Of a stretch of DNA of 64,000 nt, positions 8,520 through 16,646 are shown piece by piece. The stretch spans positions 124,001 to 188,000 of the forward strand of contig NZ_CANLZR010000004.1 of NCBI RefSeq assembly GCF_947495705.1, written 5' to 3'. Made by a program: the position numbers and the translations under genes. The notes beneath the pieces were generated by a model. It was not told the DNA's origin, did not search any database, and saw nothing but the letters and a program-made list of their open reading frames with translations. Every line of letters begins with the position of its first letter. The stretch's first letter is position 1. The stretch comes from an uncultured Phycicoccus sp. Lineage in GTDB: Bacteria > Actinomycetota > Actinomycetes > Actinomycetales > Dermatophilaceae.

Positions 8520-10156
8520 TGAGCGACGCCACCCCGCACCCCGAGAGCCACTCGGACGCCTCCCGCGAGCACCTGGCGGAGGTCGCCACCACCGACGCCG
8601 CCCTCGAGCTGCCGCCGGAGCAGTCCGGCTTCGGCGAGGGCGTCATCGGCGAGGTCCTCCTCGACATCAACGGCCTGTCCAAGAGCTTCGGCTCGGTCCA
8701 CGCCAACCGCGACATCACGCTCAACGTGCACCGTGGCGAGATCGTCGCGCTGCTCGGTGAGAACGGGGCCGGCAAGTCGACCCTGGTCAACCAGATCTTC
8801 GGGCTCATCACCCCCGACTCCGGCACCGTCTCGATCAAGGGCGACACGACCCCGATCAAGGACCCGCGCGACGCCATCCACCGCGGCATCGGCATGGTGC
8901 ACCAGCACTTCCAGCTGGTGCCCGTCATGACGGTGGCCGAGAACATGATGCTCGGGCACGAGACGACGCGGGCCGGGGTCGTCCTCGACCTCGACAGCGC
9001 GCGGCGGATGGTGCGCGAGCTGTCCAAGAAGCACGGTCTGGTCGTCGACCCCGACATCGAGGTCGACGACCTCCCCGTCGGCACCCAGCAGCGGGTCGAG
9101 ATCCTCAAGGCGCTCTCGCGCCGGGTCGACCTCCTCATCCTCGACGAGCCGACCGCCGTGCTCACGCCCCAGGAGACCGACGAGCTGCTCGGGGTCATGC
9201 GCGAGCTCGCGAACTCCGGGACCTCGATCGTCTTCATCACCCACAAGCTGCGCGAGGTCCTCGCGGTCTCGGACCGGGTGTACGTGCTGCGGCAGGGCGC
9301 GGTCGTCGGCGAGGTCGCCACCAAGGACACCGACGCCACCGGGCTCGCGACGATGATGGTCGGCCGCGAGGTCGTCCTGTCCATCGACAAGACCGAGGCC
9401 ACCCCCGGCGAGACGGTGCTCGAGATCGAGGACCTGCACGTCAAGGACGACCGCGGTCTGGGCGCCGTCAACGGGTTCACCCTGTCGGTGCGGGCCGGCG
9501 AGATCGTCGGCGTCGCCGGCGTCGAGGGCAACGGCCAGCGCGAGCTCGTCGAGTCCCTCGCCGGGATGCGCAAGATCGTCTCCGGCCGGATGGAGCTCGG
9601 CGACGTCGACCTCACCAAGGCCAACCCGCACCGCACCCACCACGCGGGCGTCGGGCACATCCCCGAGGACCGCGAGAAGCACGGGCTCGTCAGCTCCTAC
9701 TCGATCGCCGACAACCTCGTCCTCAACGAGTTCGACCAGCCCCCGTACGCGAAGTCCGGGGTGCGCCAGTTCGAGGCCATCCGGGCCAACGCCGAGAAGC
9801 TGCGCGAGGAGTTCGACATCCGGTCCTCGGGCGTCCTGCAGTCGGCCGGGTCACTCTCGGGCGGCAACAAGCAGAAGGTCGTCGTCGCCCGCGAGATGTC
9901 CTTCACCCCGAAGCTGCTCATGGCCGCCCAGCCGACCCGCGGGGTCGACGTCGGGTCCATCGAGTTCATCCACCGCCGCATCGTCGAGGCCCGCGACGCG
10001 GGGGCCGGGGTGCTCCTGGTCTCGGCCGAGCTCGACGAGATCCTGTCCCTCTCGGACCGGATCGCCGTCGTCCACGGCGGTGCGGTCGTTGCCGAGATGG
10101 ACGCCAAGGACGCCGACCGGACCGAGATCGGCCGCCTCATGGCCGGCGACCACTGA
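8519..10156 (+). CDS. Nucleoside ABC transporter ATPase, tandem NBDs (YufO-like)
   Basis: A 545-aa ATPase with two fused nucleotide-binding domains, as in the BMP and ribose families. NBD1 has Walker A GENGAGKST at 80-88, the family's unusual signature LPVGTQQRVEI and Walker B LLILDEPTAVL. NBD2 has a degenerate Walker A (GVEGNGQREL) but an intact signature LSGGNKQKV and an AAQPTRGVD block, which is normal for the family. An acidic N-terminal extension of about 45 residues precedes NBD1. ATG 8519 overlaps the permease stop. The usual order in other bacteria is lipoprotein-ATPase-permeases; here the ATPase comes last. Confidence 0.92.
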   Translation: MSDATPHPESHSDASREHLAEVATTDAALELPPEQSGFGEGVIGEVLLDINGLSKSFGSVHANRDITLNVHRGEIVALLGENGAGKSTLVNQIFGLITPDSGTVSIKGDTTPIKDPRDAIHRGIGMVHQHFQLVPVMTVAENMMLGHETTRAGVVLDLDSARRMVRELSKKHGLVVDPDIEVDDLPVGTQQRVEILKALSRRVDLLILDEPTAVLTPQETDELLGVMRELANSGTSIVFITHKLREVLAVSDRVYVLRQGAVVGEVATKDTDATGLATMMVGREVVLSIDKTEATPGETVLEIEDLHVKDDRGLGAVNGFTLSVRAGEIVGVAGVEGNGQRELVESLAGMRKIVSGRMELGDVDLTKANPHRTHHAGVGHIPEDREKHGLVSSYSIADNLVLNEFDQPPYAKSGVRQFEAIRANAEKLREEFDIRSSGVLQSAGSLSGGNKQKVVVAREMSFTPKLLMAAQPTRGVDVGSIEFIHRRIVEARDAGAGVLLVSAELDEILSLSDRIAVVHGGAVVAEMDAKDADRTEIGRLMAGDH

Positions 10157-10176
10157 CCTCCCTCCCCCCGTCTTTC

Positions 10177-10254
10177 CCCGACTTTTCAGGCTCCGGCCCG
10201 CGCGACACGCCGCTCCGACGGCGTTCCGCGCGGACGCCAGCCTGAAAAGTCGGG
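10177..10254. repeat. Hairpin repeat, copy A (78 bp)
   Basis: Ends are a perfect 15-bp inverted repeat, CCCGACTTTTCAGGC (10177-10191) and GCCTGAAAAGTCGGG (10240-10254). Inner arms CCGCGCGACACGCCG and CGGCGTTCCGCGCGG also pair, so the whole unit folds into one long stem. It starts 20 bp after the ATPase stop. Related copies are at 19059, 44274 and 45425. The terminal arm differs from the others at one matched pair of positions (CAGGC instead of CATGC, with the partner arm changed to match), so pairing is kept. Confidence 0.9.
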
Positions 10255-10301
10255 AGACCACGGGGTGGCTGATGGCTTCCTGAGAAGACAACCTACGGTG
10301 T

Positions 10302-10327
10302 CGTAACTTACGCGAACGTAGGTTACG
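10302..10327. promoter_or_regulatory. Operator-like palindrome at the desaturase operon promoter
   Basis: Arms CGTAACTTACG (10302-10312) and CGTAGGTTACG (10317-10327) flank CGAA and match as an inverted repeat with one mismatch. The right arm overlaps a TACGCT box (10324-10329) that lies 7 nt before the ATG at 10337, so the mRNA is probably leaderless and a bound protein would cover the -10 region. A TetR-family repressor is a typical owner of such a site, but none is encoded nearby. Confidence 0.6.
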
Positions 10328-10336
10328 CTGGCGTAC

Positions 10337-11494
10337 ATGTCAGCACCGAGCATCGACCGAGCGACCCCCACGGGTGCCACCCGGCCGCGCCTCGGGGCGC
10401 ACGCCCCCGGCCCGTTGGGCGGCATCGTCCGCAGCGCGCGCAAGGTGGCCGAGGCCCTGGCCACCCCACTCGTGCCCGCCGACTACCTCGACCTTCTCGA
10501 CCCGATGCGCACCGGCGCCGACCTGCGCGGCCGCATCGTCGAGGTCCGCCCCGAGACCGCCGACGCGGCCACGGTGGTCATCCGTCCGGGCCGCGGCTGG
10601 GCCGGCCACATCCCCGGCCAGTACATCCGGATCGGCGTCGACATCGACGGCGTCCGGCACTGGCGCGCCTACAGCCTCACCCACCGCGCCGACGGCTCGC
10701 CCGCAGCCGGCATCCCCGCCGGCTGCATCGCCATCACGACCAAGGCGATCCCCGACGGCACGGTCAGCACCCACCTCGTGCGCTCCGCCGCCCCCGGCAC
10801 CCTGGTCATGCTCGACCAGGCCACCGGCGACTTCACCCTGACCAGCCCCGCCCCCGCCAAGGTCCTCTTCCTCACCGCGGGCAGCGGCATCACCCCGGTC
10901 ATCGGCATGCTGCGAAACCACCTCGCCGAGCTGGACGACGTCGCCCACGTGCACTGCGCCCCGAGCAAGCAGGACGTCATCTTCGCCGGCGAGCTCGCCG
11001 AGCACCACGCGGCCGGCCGGCTCGCCCTGAGCCTCAACCTCGACGACGTCCACGGCGTCCTCGACCTGGCCCGGCTCGACACCCTCGTCCCGGACTGGCA
11101 GGCGCGCGAGACGTGGCTGTGCGGGCCCACCGCCCTGCTCGACGCCGCCGAGAAGCACTGGGCGAACGCCGGGATCCCCGAGCGTCTGCACGTCGAGCGC
11201 TTCCGGCCCAGCGTCGTCGAGCCCGGCGAGGGCGGCACGGTCACGTTCCGCAGCACCGGCCGCGTCGTCGAGGCCGACGGCGCCACCGCCATCCTCGACG
11301 CCGGCGAGGACGCCGGCGTGATCATGCCCAGCGGCTGCCGGATGGGCATCTGCTTCGGCTGCGTCGTGCCGATGCGCGCCGGCGCCATCCGCGACCTGCG
11401 CACCGGCGAGGTCACCGTTCACGAGTCCGACGAGCCCCTCCCCGTCCAGACCTGCGTCAACGCCGTCGCGGGCTCCTGCGAGATCGACCTCTGA
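10337..11494 (+). CDS. Ferredoxin reductase with C-terminal 2Fe-2S domain
   Basis: Electron-transfer partner of the desaturase encoded next, 385 aa, like mycobacterial Rv3230c. Order: an N-terminal leader of about 70 aa, an FAD domain (WRAYSLTH, the flavin-binding R-x-Y-S/T motif), an NAD(P) domain (FLTAGSGITPVIGMLRNH), and a plant-type 2Fe-2S domain with C334, C339, C342 and C373 (C-x4-C-x2-C...C). Electrons flow NAD(P)H to FAD to the 2Fe-2S cluster to the desaturase di-iron centre. It starts at ATG 10337, without a ribosome-binding site. The desaturase follows after 61 bp. Confidence 0.9.
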   Translation: MSAPSIDRATPTGATRPRLGAHAPGPLGGIVRSARKVAEALATPLVPADYLDLLDPMRTGADLRGRIVEVRPETADAATVVIRPGRGWAGHIPGQYIRIGVDIDGVRHWRAYSLTHRADGSPAAGIPAGCIAITTKAIPDGTVSTHLVRSAAPGTLVMLDQATGDFTLTSPAPAKVLFLTAGSGITPVIGMLRNHLAELDDVAHVHCAPSKQDVIFAGELAEHHAAGRLALSLNLDDVHGVLDLARLDTLVPDWQARETWLCGPTALLDAAEKHWANAGIPERLHVERFRPSVVEPGEGGTVTFRSTGRVVEADGATAILDAGEDAGVIMPSGCRMGICFGCVVPMRAGAIRDLRTGEVTVHESDEPLPVQTCVNAVAGSCEIDL

Positions 11495-11555
11495 CCCGCA
11501 CCCGCTGCCCCACCCGACCCCTGACCGCCGACTGCGCGAGAACGGAAGGACCCTC

Positions 11556-12848
11556 ATGACCCTCGCCCCCGAGCGCCACGCCTCCACCAAGCCCCAGGGC
11601 ATCAACCCCCGACTGCGCGTCGCCAGCGACGCGCCCCGCCCGCAGCGCCCCGCGCTGAAGAAGTCCGGCCGCCCCAACCCGGCCGCGCACCTCTCGCCGG
11701 ACCAGATCGAGACGATCGGCCACGAGCTGGACGCGCTGCGCAAGGAGGTCATGGACTCCCGCGGTGCGCGCGACGCCGCGTACATCCGCAAGGTGATCGC
11801 GGTCCAGCGCTACCTCGAGATGGGCAGCCGCGCCGTCCTCCTCTTCAGCAACGTCAAGGTGCGCGGCGTCCGCCCGGCCTGGTGGATCGGCACCGCCGGT
11901 CTCTCGGTGGCCAAGATCCTCGAGAACATGGAGATCGGCCACAACGTCATGCACGGCCAGTGGGACTGGATGCGTGACCCGAAGATCCACTCGACGGCCT
12001 GGGAGTGGGACAACGCCTCCCCCGCGAGCCAGTGGAAGCACAGCCACAACGAGATCCACCACACCTTCACGAACGTGCTGGGTCGCGACAACGACCTCGG
12101 CTACGGGATCCTGCGCGTCGACGAGGACCAGCGCTGGAGCCTGTTCTCGCTCTTCCAGCCGATCTGGCACGTGGGCAACGCGCTGCTCTTCGAGTACTCG
12201 ATCGCGGCGTACGACCTCGAGCTCGGCGGGTACCTCGCGAAGAAGGACCGGATGAGCGAGGAGCAGAAGGCCGAGTTCCGCAAGAACCGGGACGAGGTCC
12301 TCGCCAAGATCAAGCGGCAGGCGACCAAGGACTACGTCGTGCATCCGGCGATGTCGGCGGTCACCGGCTCGGCCCGCACGACGCTCACCGCGAACATCGT
12401 GGCCAACCTCGTGCGCAACGTCTGGACGAACACGGTCATCATCTGCGGGCACTTCCCGCCCGGGATCGCCACCTTCGAGAAGACCTCGATCGAGGGCGAG
12501 ACCCGTGGCGAGTGGTACCTGCGCCAGATGCTCGGCTCGGGCAACATCAGCGGGTCCAAGGCCATGCACACGATGACCGGCAACCTCAGCCACCAGATCG
12601 AGCACCACCTGTTCCCGGACATGCCGAGCAACCGGTACGCCGAGATCGCGCCGCGGATCCAGGACCTCATGGAGCGCAACGACCTCCCCTACGTCACCGG
12701 GTCGCTGTGGAAGCAGGCCGGGTCGGTGTACTGGAAGGTCGTCCAGCTCTCGCTGCCGAACAAGGTCGAGGGCCGGCGACGCCGCGACATCGTGCGTCTC
12801 GAGCTGACCAAGGCCTGGCGCAAGAAGAAGCGCGCCCTGCGCGGCTGA
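11556..12848 (+). CDS. Acyl-CoA/fatty-acid desaturase (DesA3-like)
   Basis: Membrane di-iron desaturase of 430 aa that puts a double bond into a saturated acyl chain; mycobacterial DesA3 is a stearoyl Delta-9 enzyme. The three histidine boxes are present: H129-N-V-M-H133, H162-S-H-N-E-I-H-H169 and H346-Q-I-E-H-H351. A hydrophobic stretch around WWIGTAGLSVAKIL fits a membrane segment. A GGAAGGA ribosome-binding site precedes ATG 11556. It is co-transcribed with the reductase at 10337, and a strong terminator follows. The regiospecificity is inferred from family only. Confidence 0.92.
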   Translation: MTLAPERHASTKPQGINPRLRVASDAPRPQRPALKKSGRPNPAAHLSPDQIETIGHELDALRKEVMDSRGARDAAYIRKVIAVQRYLEMGSRAVLLFSNVKVRGVRPAWWIGTAGLSVAKILENMEIGHNVMHGQWDWMRDPKIHSTAWEWDNASPASQWKHSHNEIHHTFTNVLGRDNDLGYGILRVDEDQRWSLFSLFQPIWHVGNALLFEYSIAAYDLELGGYLAKKDRMSEEQKAEFRKNRDEVLAKIKRQATKDYVVHPAMSAVTGSARTTLTANIVANLVRNVWTNTVIICGHFPPGIATFEKTSIEGETRGEWYLRQMLGSGNISGSKAMHTMTGNLSHQIEHHLFPDMPSNRYAEIAPRIQDLMERNDLPYVTGSLWKQAGSVYWKVVQLSLPNKVEGRRRRDIVRLELTKAWRKKKRALRG

Positions 12849-12864
12849 GCGACGAGCACGCCTC

Positions 12865-12900
12865 ACCGACCCCGACCGGCCACCGCCGGTCGGGGTCGGT
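12865..12900 (+). terminator. Terminator after the desaturase gene
   Basis: Perfect 16-bp stem ACCGACCCCGACCGGC (12865-12880) with GCCGGTCGGGGTCGGT (12885-12900) and a 4-nt loop, 17 bp after the desaturase stop. It is followed by CGTTCGG rather than a T-run, as is usual in high-GC actinobacteria. Confidence 0.8.
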
Positions 12901-13041
12901 CGTTCGGCCACCGCACGGCGCTCCGGTCGCGGCCGTCGGCAGCGTCGTGTCATCCTCATCGGGACGCGAGCCCCGGCGCGTCGCCCCTGCCCTCCCCGTG
13001 ACCGTCCCCTGCCCGGCCACGGCCCAGCCCGAGGTGGTCCC

Positions 13042-13527
13042 ATGCCGCTCCCCGTCCGCACCCTGCTCGCGCGTGCCGCCCTGACCGCCATGGTCGCCGC
13101 ACCCCTCGGCCTCAGCGCTGCCACGTCGGCCAACGCCGCGCACTCCGGGATGGCGGCCGAGGTGATCACCCGGGTCAACGCCGAGCGCAAGAAGGTCGGC
13201 TGCTCCCCGCTGCGGGCCAGCGAGGCGCTGCGCAAGGCCGCCCAGTTCCACAGCTACGACATGCGGACGAAGAACTACTTCAGCCACACCTCCAAGGACG
13301 GCCGGACCCCGTTCGACCGGATGCGGGCCCAGGGCTACCGCTACGGGTCGGCCGAGAACATCGCGGCCGGGCAGCGCACCGCCCAGGCCGTCGTCAGCGC
13401 CTGGATGAAGAGCACCGGCCACCGCAAGAACATCCTCAACTGCGCGAACAAGGCGATCGGCGTCGGGGTCTCCTCGGGCAGCGGGACGTACTCCATCTAC
13501 TGGACCCAGGACTTCGGCCGGGTCTGA
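13042..13527 (+). CDS. Secreted CAP-domain (SCP/PR-1-like) protein
   Basis: A 161-aa exported protein with a Sec signal peptide (basic start, hydrophobic AALTAMVAAPLGLSA, likely cleavage after SANA) and one CAP domain. CAP marks: HSYDM, YFSHTSKDG, SAENIAAG and WMKSTGHRKNIL, giving the usual two-His and two-Glu cavity. The function of bacterial CAP proteins is not well settled; sterol, lipid or peptide binding is proposed. Two cysteines (CSPL and LNC) may form a disulphide. It stands alone between the desaturase terminator and the TauE gene. Confidence 0.88.
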   Translation: MPLPVRTLLARAALTAMVAAPLGLSAATSANAAHSGMAAEVITRVNAERKKVGCSPLRASEALRKAAQFHSYDMRTKNYFSHTSKDGRTPFDRMRAQGYRYGSAENIAAGQRTAQAVVSAWMKSTGHRKNILNCANKAIGVGVSSGSGTYSIYWTQDFGRV

Positions 13528-13570
13528 GCAGCCCCGACGCGCAGCGCCGCGCAGGCCGTAGCCTTCGCGG

Positions 13571-14326
13571 GTGCTCGACCTCTTCGGCGGGACCGTCGCC
13601 GGCCTGGCCCTCATGGGCGCGGCTGCGATGGTCATCGGCTACTCCAAGACTGCGCTCGGTGGCCTGGCGGTCGTCTCGGTCGCGATCTTCGCCACCGTGC
13701 TCCCGGCGAAGCAGTCCACGGCGGCCATCCTCGCGGTGCTCATCGTCGGTGACCTCGTCGCCGTCTGGCACTACCGGCACGACGCCGACTGGGCCCTGAT
13801 CCGGCGGCTGTTGCCCGCGGTCGTGCCCGGCCTGGCCGTCGGGTCCCTCTTCCTCGGCCTCGTCGGTGACGAGACGCTCCGCCGCTCGATCGGCGGCGTC
13901 CTGCTCGTCCTCCTCCTGCTCCAGCTGTGGGTGCGGTGGCGGGCGGCCGGCGTGGCGAACGACAACCACCAGCATCCCGCCGCCGCGTGGGGCGCCGGGA
14001 CCGCCGCCGGCTTCGCGACGATGACCGCCAACGCCGCCGGCCCCGTCATGACGCTGTACCTGTCGGCCTCGGGCATCGACAAGCGCCGGTTCGTCGGCAC
14101 CAACGCCTGGTTCTTCCTCGTCGTCAACCTCGTCAAGGTGCCGTTCTCGGTCGGGCTCGGGCTGCTCCACCTCGACGACGCCGCCCGGGCCGGCCTGCTC
14201 GCGCCGCTCGTGCTGCTCGGCGGCCTCCTCGGCTACGCGACGGTGCGGCGGATCAGCCAGCGCGGGTTCGACGTCGCCGTGCTCGCCGCCTCGGCCGTCG
14301 CCGCCGCCGCGCTGCTCCTCGGATAG
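13571..14326 (+). CDS. TauE/SafE-family membrane permease
   Basis: A 251-aa integral membrane protein with about eight TM segments in two repeated halves, the TauE/SafE fold. These export sulfite, sulfoacetate or other small organic anions. The GTG start at 13571 has TAGCCT 6 nt upstream and no ribosome-binding site, suggesting a leaderless transcript. The first TM holds GYSKTALGGLAVVS, and the second half has a matching GFATMTANAAGPVMTLYL. The FAD reductase starts 10 bp after the stop. No sulfonate pathway genes are nearby, so the substrate is open. Confidence 0.85.
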   Translation: MLDLFGGTVAGLALMGAAAMVIGYSKTALGGLAVVSVAIFATVLPAKQSTAAILAVLIVGDLVAVWHYRHDADWALIRRLLPAVVPGLAVGSLFLGLVGDETLRRSIGGVLLVLLLLQLWVRWRAAGVANDNHQHPAAAWGAGTAAGFATMTANAAGPVMTLYLSASGIDKRRFVGTNAWFFLVVNLVKVPFSVGLGLLHLDDAARAGLLAPLVLLGGLLGYATVRRISQRGFDVAVLAASAVAAAALLLG

Positions 14327-14336
14327 GTTCGACCCG

Positions 14337-15581
14337 ATGGAGTCACCGCGGTACGTAGTCGTCGGGGGAGGCCCGGCGGCCGCCTCCGCGGCTCGGCGCT
14401 TCGCCGAGGCGGGGCAGTCCGTCGCGGTCCTCACCGCCGAGCCGCTGCCGCCCTACGACCGCACGGTGCTGAGCGAGGGGGCCCTCGCCGACCCGCCGGC
14501 CCCGATCCCCACGCTCTGGCCCGACGACGCGCCCTGGCGGGACCACGTGTTCGTGCGCACCCGGACCCGCGTCGAGTCCCTCGACCCCGACGGCCGCACC
14601 CTGACCACCGACGACGGGACGACGTGGGCCTTCGAGGCGGTCGTCCTCGCCACCGGGGCGGAGCCACGTCGTCTCGTCGTGCCCGGAGCCGACGGGCCGG
14701 GGGTGCACCATCTGCGGGACGCCGAGGACGCCACCGCGCTGTCGGCGGCGCTCGCGTCGACGCAGCGCCTCGTGGTCGTCGGCGGCGGGGTCATCGGGCT
14801 CGAGGTCGCCGCCGCCGCCGTGCAGCGGGGCGTCGCGGTCGACGTCGTCGAGGCCGGCCCGCGCGTGCTCGGGCGGGGCGTGCCGGCCCCGGTCGCCGCC
14901 TGGCTCGCCCGAGTGCACGCCGAGCACGGCGTCCGGATCCACGCCGGGCGGACACCCCAGGAGGTGCTGCGCGAAGACGGGCTCGTCACCGGGATGCACC
15001 TGTCCGACGGCACCGTGCTGCCCGCCGACACCGTCGTCGTCGGCATCGGCATCACCCCGCGCACGGCGCTGGCGGAGGCCGCCGGGCTCTCCGTGGACGA
15101 CGGCATCGTCGTCGACCCGTCGATGCGCACGAGCCACCCGGCGGTCCTGGCCGCGGGTGACGCCGTCCGGATGGTCGGCGGGCACGGGGAGCGCGGGGTC
15201 CGGCTCGAGTCCTACACCGCGGCCGGGCGGCAGGGCGAGGTCGCGGCCGCGGTCGCGATGGGCGGCACGGAGTCGTTCGACGACGTGCCCTGGAGCTGGT
15301 CGGACCAGTACGACGCGACGATGCAGGCCATGGGGGTCCCGCCGCCCGAGGCCCGCGAGGTCGTCGTCGGCGGGCCGGACTCCCCTGTCGTCCTGTCCTT
15401 CGACGGGGACCGGCTCGTCGGCGTGTGCGGGGTGGCCCACGGCCCGGGCGTGGCCCGGCCCGTGCGTGCCGCCGCGGGCGCGATCGCCGCGGCCGCTGCC
15501 GTCGACGTCGAGGCCGCGCTGGCGGCGGGGGCCGACCTCGGCGCGCTCGCGAGGGTCCTGCGCGACGCCGGCCGCCGCTGA
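14337..15581 (+). CDS. FAD-dependent ferredoxin reductase-like oxidoreductase
   Basis: A 414-aa FAD/NAD(P)H oxidoreductase of the rubredoxin/ferredoxin reductase type. FAD motif VVVGGGPAAASAARR is at residues 6-20, the NAD motif VVVGGGVIGLEVA is in the middle, LAAGDAV binds the flavin, and a C-terminal reductase_C domain follows (from about 320). Such enzymes feed monooxygenases or P450s through a small ferredoxin; no ferredoxin or oxygenase lies next to it. Its start is 7 nt after a TAGGTT box that includes the TauE stop, so it may have its own promoter. It converges with a minus-strand gene, with 1 bp between the stops. Confidence 0.88.
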   Translation: MESPRYVVVGGGPAAASAARRFAEAGQSVAVLTAEPLPPYDRTVLSEGALADPPAPIPTLWPDDAPWRDHVFVRTRTRVESLDPDGRTLTTDDGTTWAFEAVVLATGAEPRRLVVPGADGPGVHHLRDAEDATALSAALASTQRLVVVGGGVIGLEVAAAAVQRGVAVDVVEAGPRVLGRGVPAPVAAWLARVHAEHGVRIHAGRTPQEVLREDGLVTGMHLSDGTVLPADTVVVGIGITPRTALAEAAGLSVDDGIVVDPSMRTSHPAVLAAGDAVRMVGGHGERGVRLESYTAAGRQGEVAAAVAMGGTESFDDVPWSWSDQYDATMQAMGVPPPEAREVVVGGPDSPVVLSFDGDRLVGVCGVAHGPGVARPVRAAAGAIAAAAAVDVEAALAAGADLGALARVLRDAGRR

Positions 15582-15582
15582 G

Positions 15583-16626
15583 TCAGCGGTCGCGCTCGGC
15601 CCTGGCCTCGTCGAAGTCCAGCCCGGTGGCGGCCCGGATCCGGTCCATGACCTCGAGGGTGGCGACGGTGTCGGCCCAGGGCCGCAGCGGCGAGCCGGTG
15701 TGGCCGTCGGCGATACGGCGGGCCGTCTCGGCCGCCTCGAAATGCAGCGCCTCGTGCTCGACCATCGGCTCGGTCCAGGACAGCGTCGGGCCCGAGCGCT
15801 GGTGCAGCGACATCGGGCCCGGGAGGTAGTACCGGGTACCGAGGTCGAGCCGGCCCTCGGTGCCGATGATGCTCCCGGTCGTCGCGCTGTCCGCGAGGAT
15901 CGAGGTGTGCAGCGACCCGATCGCTCCCGCGGCGGTGCGCAGGGCGACGGCCAGCTGCCCGTTGACCCCAGACGGCGCCGGCGTCGCCACCGCGGTCACC
16001 TCGTCGGGCTCCCCGAGCACCCAGGTCGCGAAGGTCGCCGCGTAGGTGCCGAGGTCGAGGAGGGGCCCGCCCGCGAGGTCGGCACGGGTGATCCGGTGCG
16101 GGGGGTCGAAGCGCTCCCCCATGTCGGCCTGGGCGATGACGACGTCGCCGAGCACGCCGTCGGCGAGCACCTGCCGGACGACGTCGAACTTCGGCAGGAA
16201 GAGCGTCCACATCGCCTCCATGCAGAAGACGCCGGCCCGGGCGGCGGCGTCACCGATGGCCCGGGCCTCGTCGGCGTCGAGCCCGACCGGCTTCTCGACG
16301 AGGACGTGCTTGCCCGCCTCGATGGCGAGCAGGGCGTGCGGCAGGTGGTGGTTGTGCGGGGTCGTGACGTAGACGACGTCGACGTCCGGGTCGGCCACGA
16401 GGGCCTCGTACGAGCCGTGCGCGACGGGCGCCTCCCAGGCCTCGGCGGCCCGGCGGGCGCTGTCCGTCGTCCGGGAGCCCACGGCGTGGACCACCTGGCG
16501 GGTGTTGGCCCGCAGGGACCGGACGAAGGTGTCGGCGATCCACCCGGTGCCGAGCACGCCCCACCGCAGCGCGGGTGCCTCCGCGGAGTCGGGGGTGCGC
16601 GGCGTGGGGAGCGACGTCATCGGCAT
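15583..16626 (-). CDS. Gfo/Idh/MocA-family oxidoreductase
   Basis: A 347-aa sugar/polyol dehydrogenase with an N-terminal Rossmann motif GVLGTGWIADTF, the catalytic-lysine motif EKPVG, and a C-terminal alpha/beta domain with a GGPLLDLGTY block. This is closer to the trans-dihydrodiol/xylose-dehydrogenase branch than to inositol dehydrogenases. ATG 16626 is chosen over 16620 because TAGCGT lies exactly 7 nt upstream, the pattern seen at other leaderless starts here. It follows the LacI gene on the same strand after a 20-bp gap and probably acts in the same sugar route. Confidence 0.85.
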   Translation of the reverse strand: MPMTSLPTPRTPDSAEAPALRWGVLGTGWIADTFVRSLRANTRQVVHAVGSRTTDSARRAAEAWEAPVAHGSYEALVADPDVDVVYVTTPHNHHLPHALLAIEAGKHVLVEKPVGLDADEARAIGDAAARAGVFCMEAMWTLFLPKFDVVRQVLADGVLGDVVIAQADMGERFDPPHRITRADLAGGPLLDLGTYAATFATWVLGEPDEVTAVATPAPSGVNGQLAVALRTAAGAIGSLHTSILADSATTGSIIGTEGRLDLGTRYYLPGPMSLHQRSGPTLSWTEPMVEHEALHFEAAETARRIADGHTGSPLRPWADTVATLEVMDRIRAATGLDFDEARAERDR

Positions 16627-16646
16627 GGCAGCCACGCTAGGGCATC

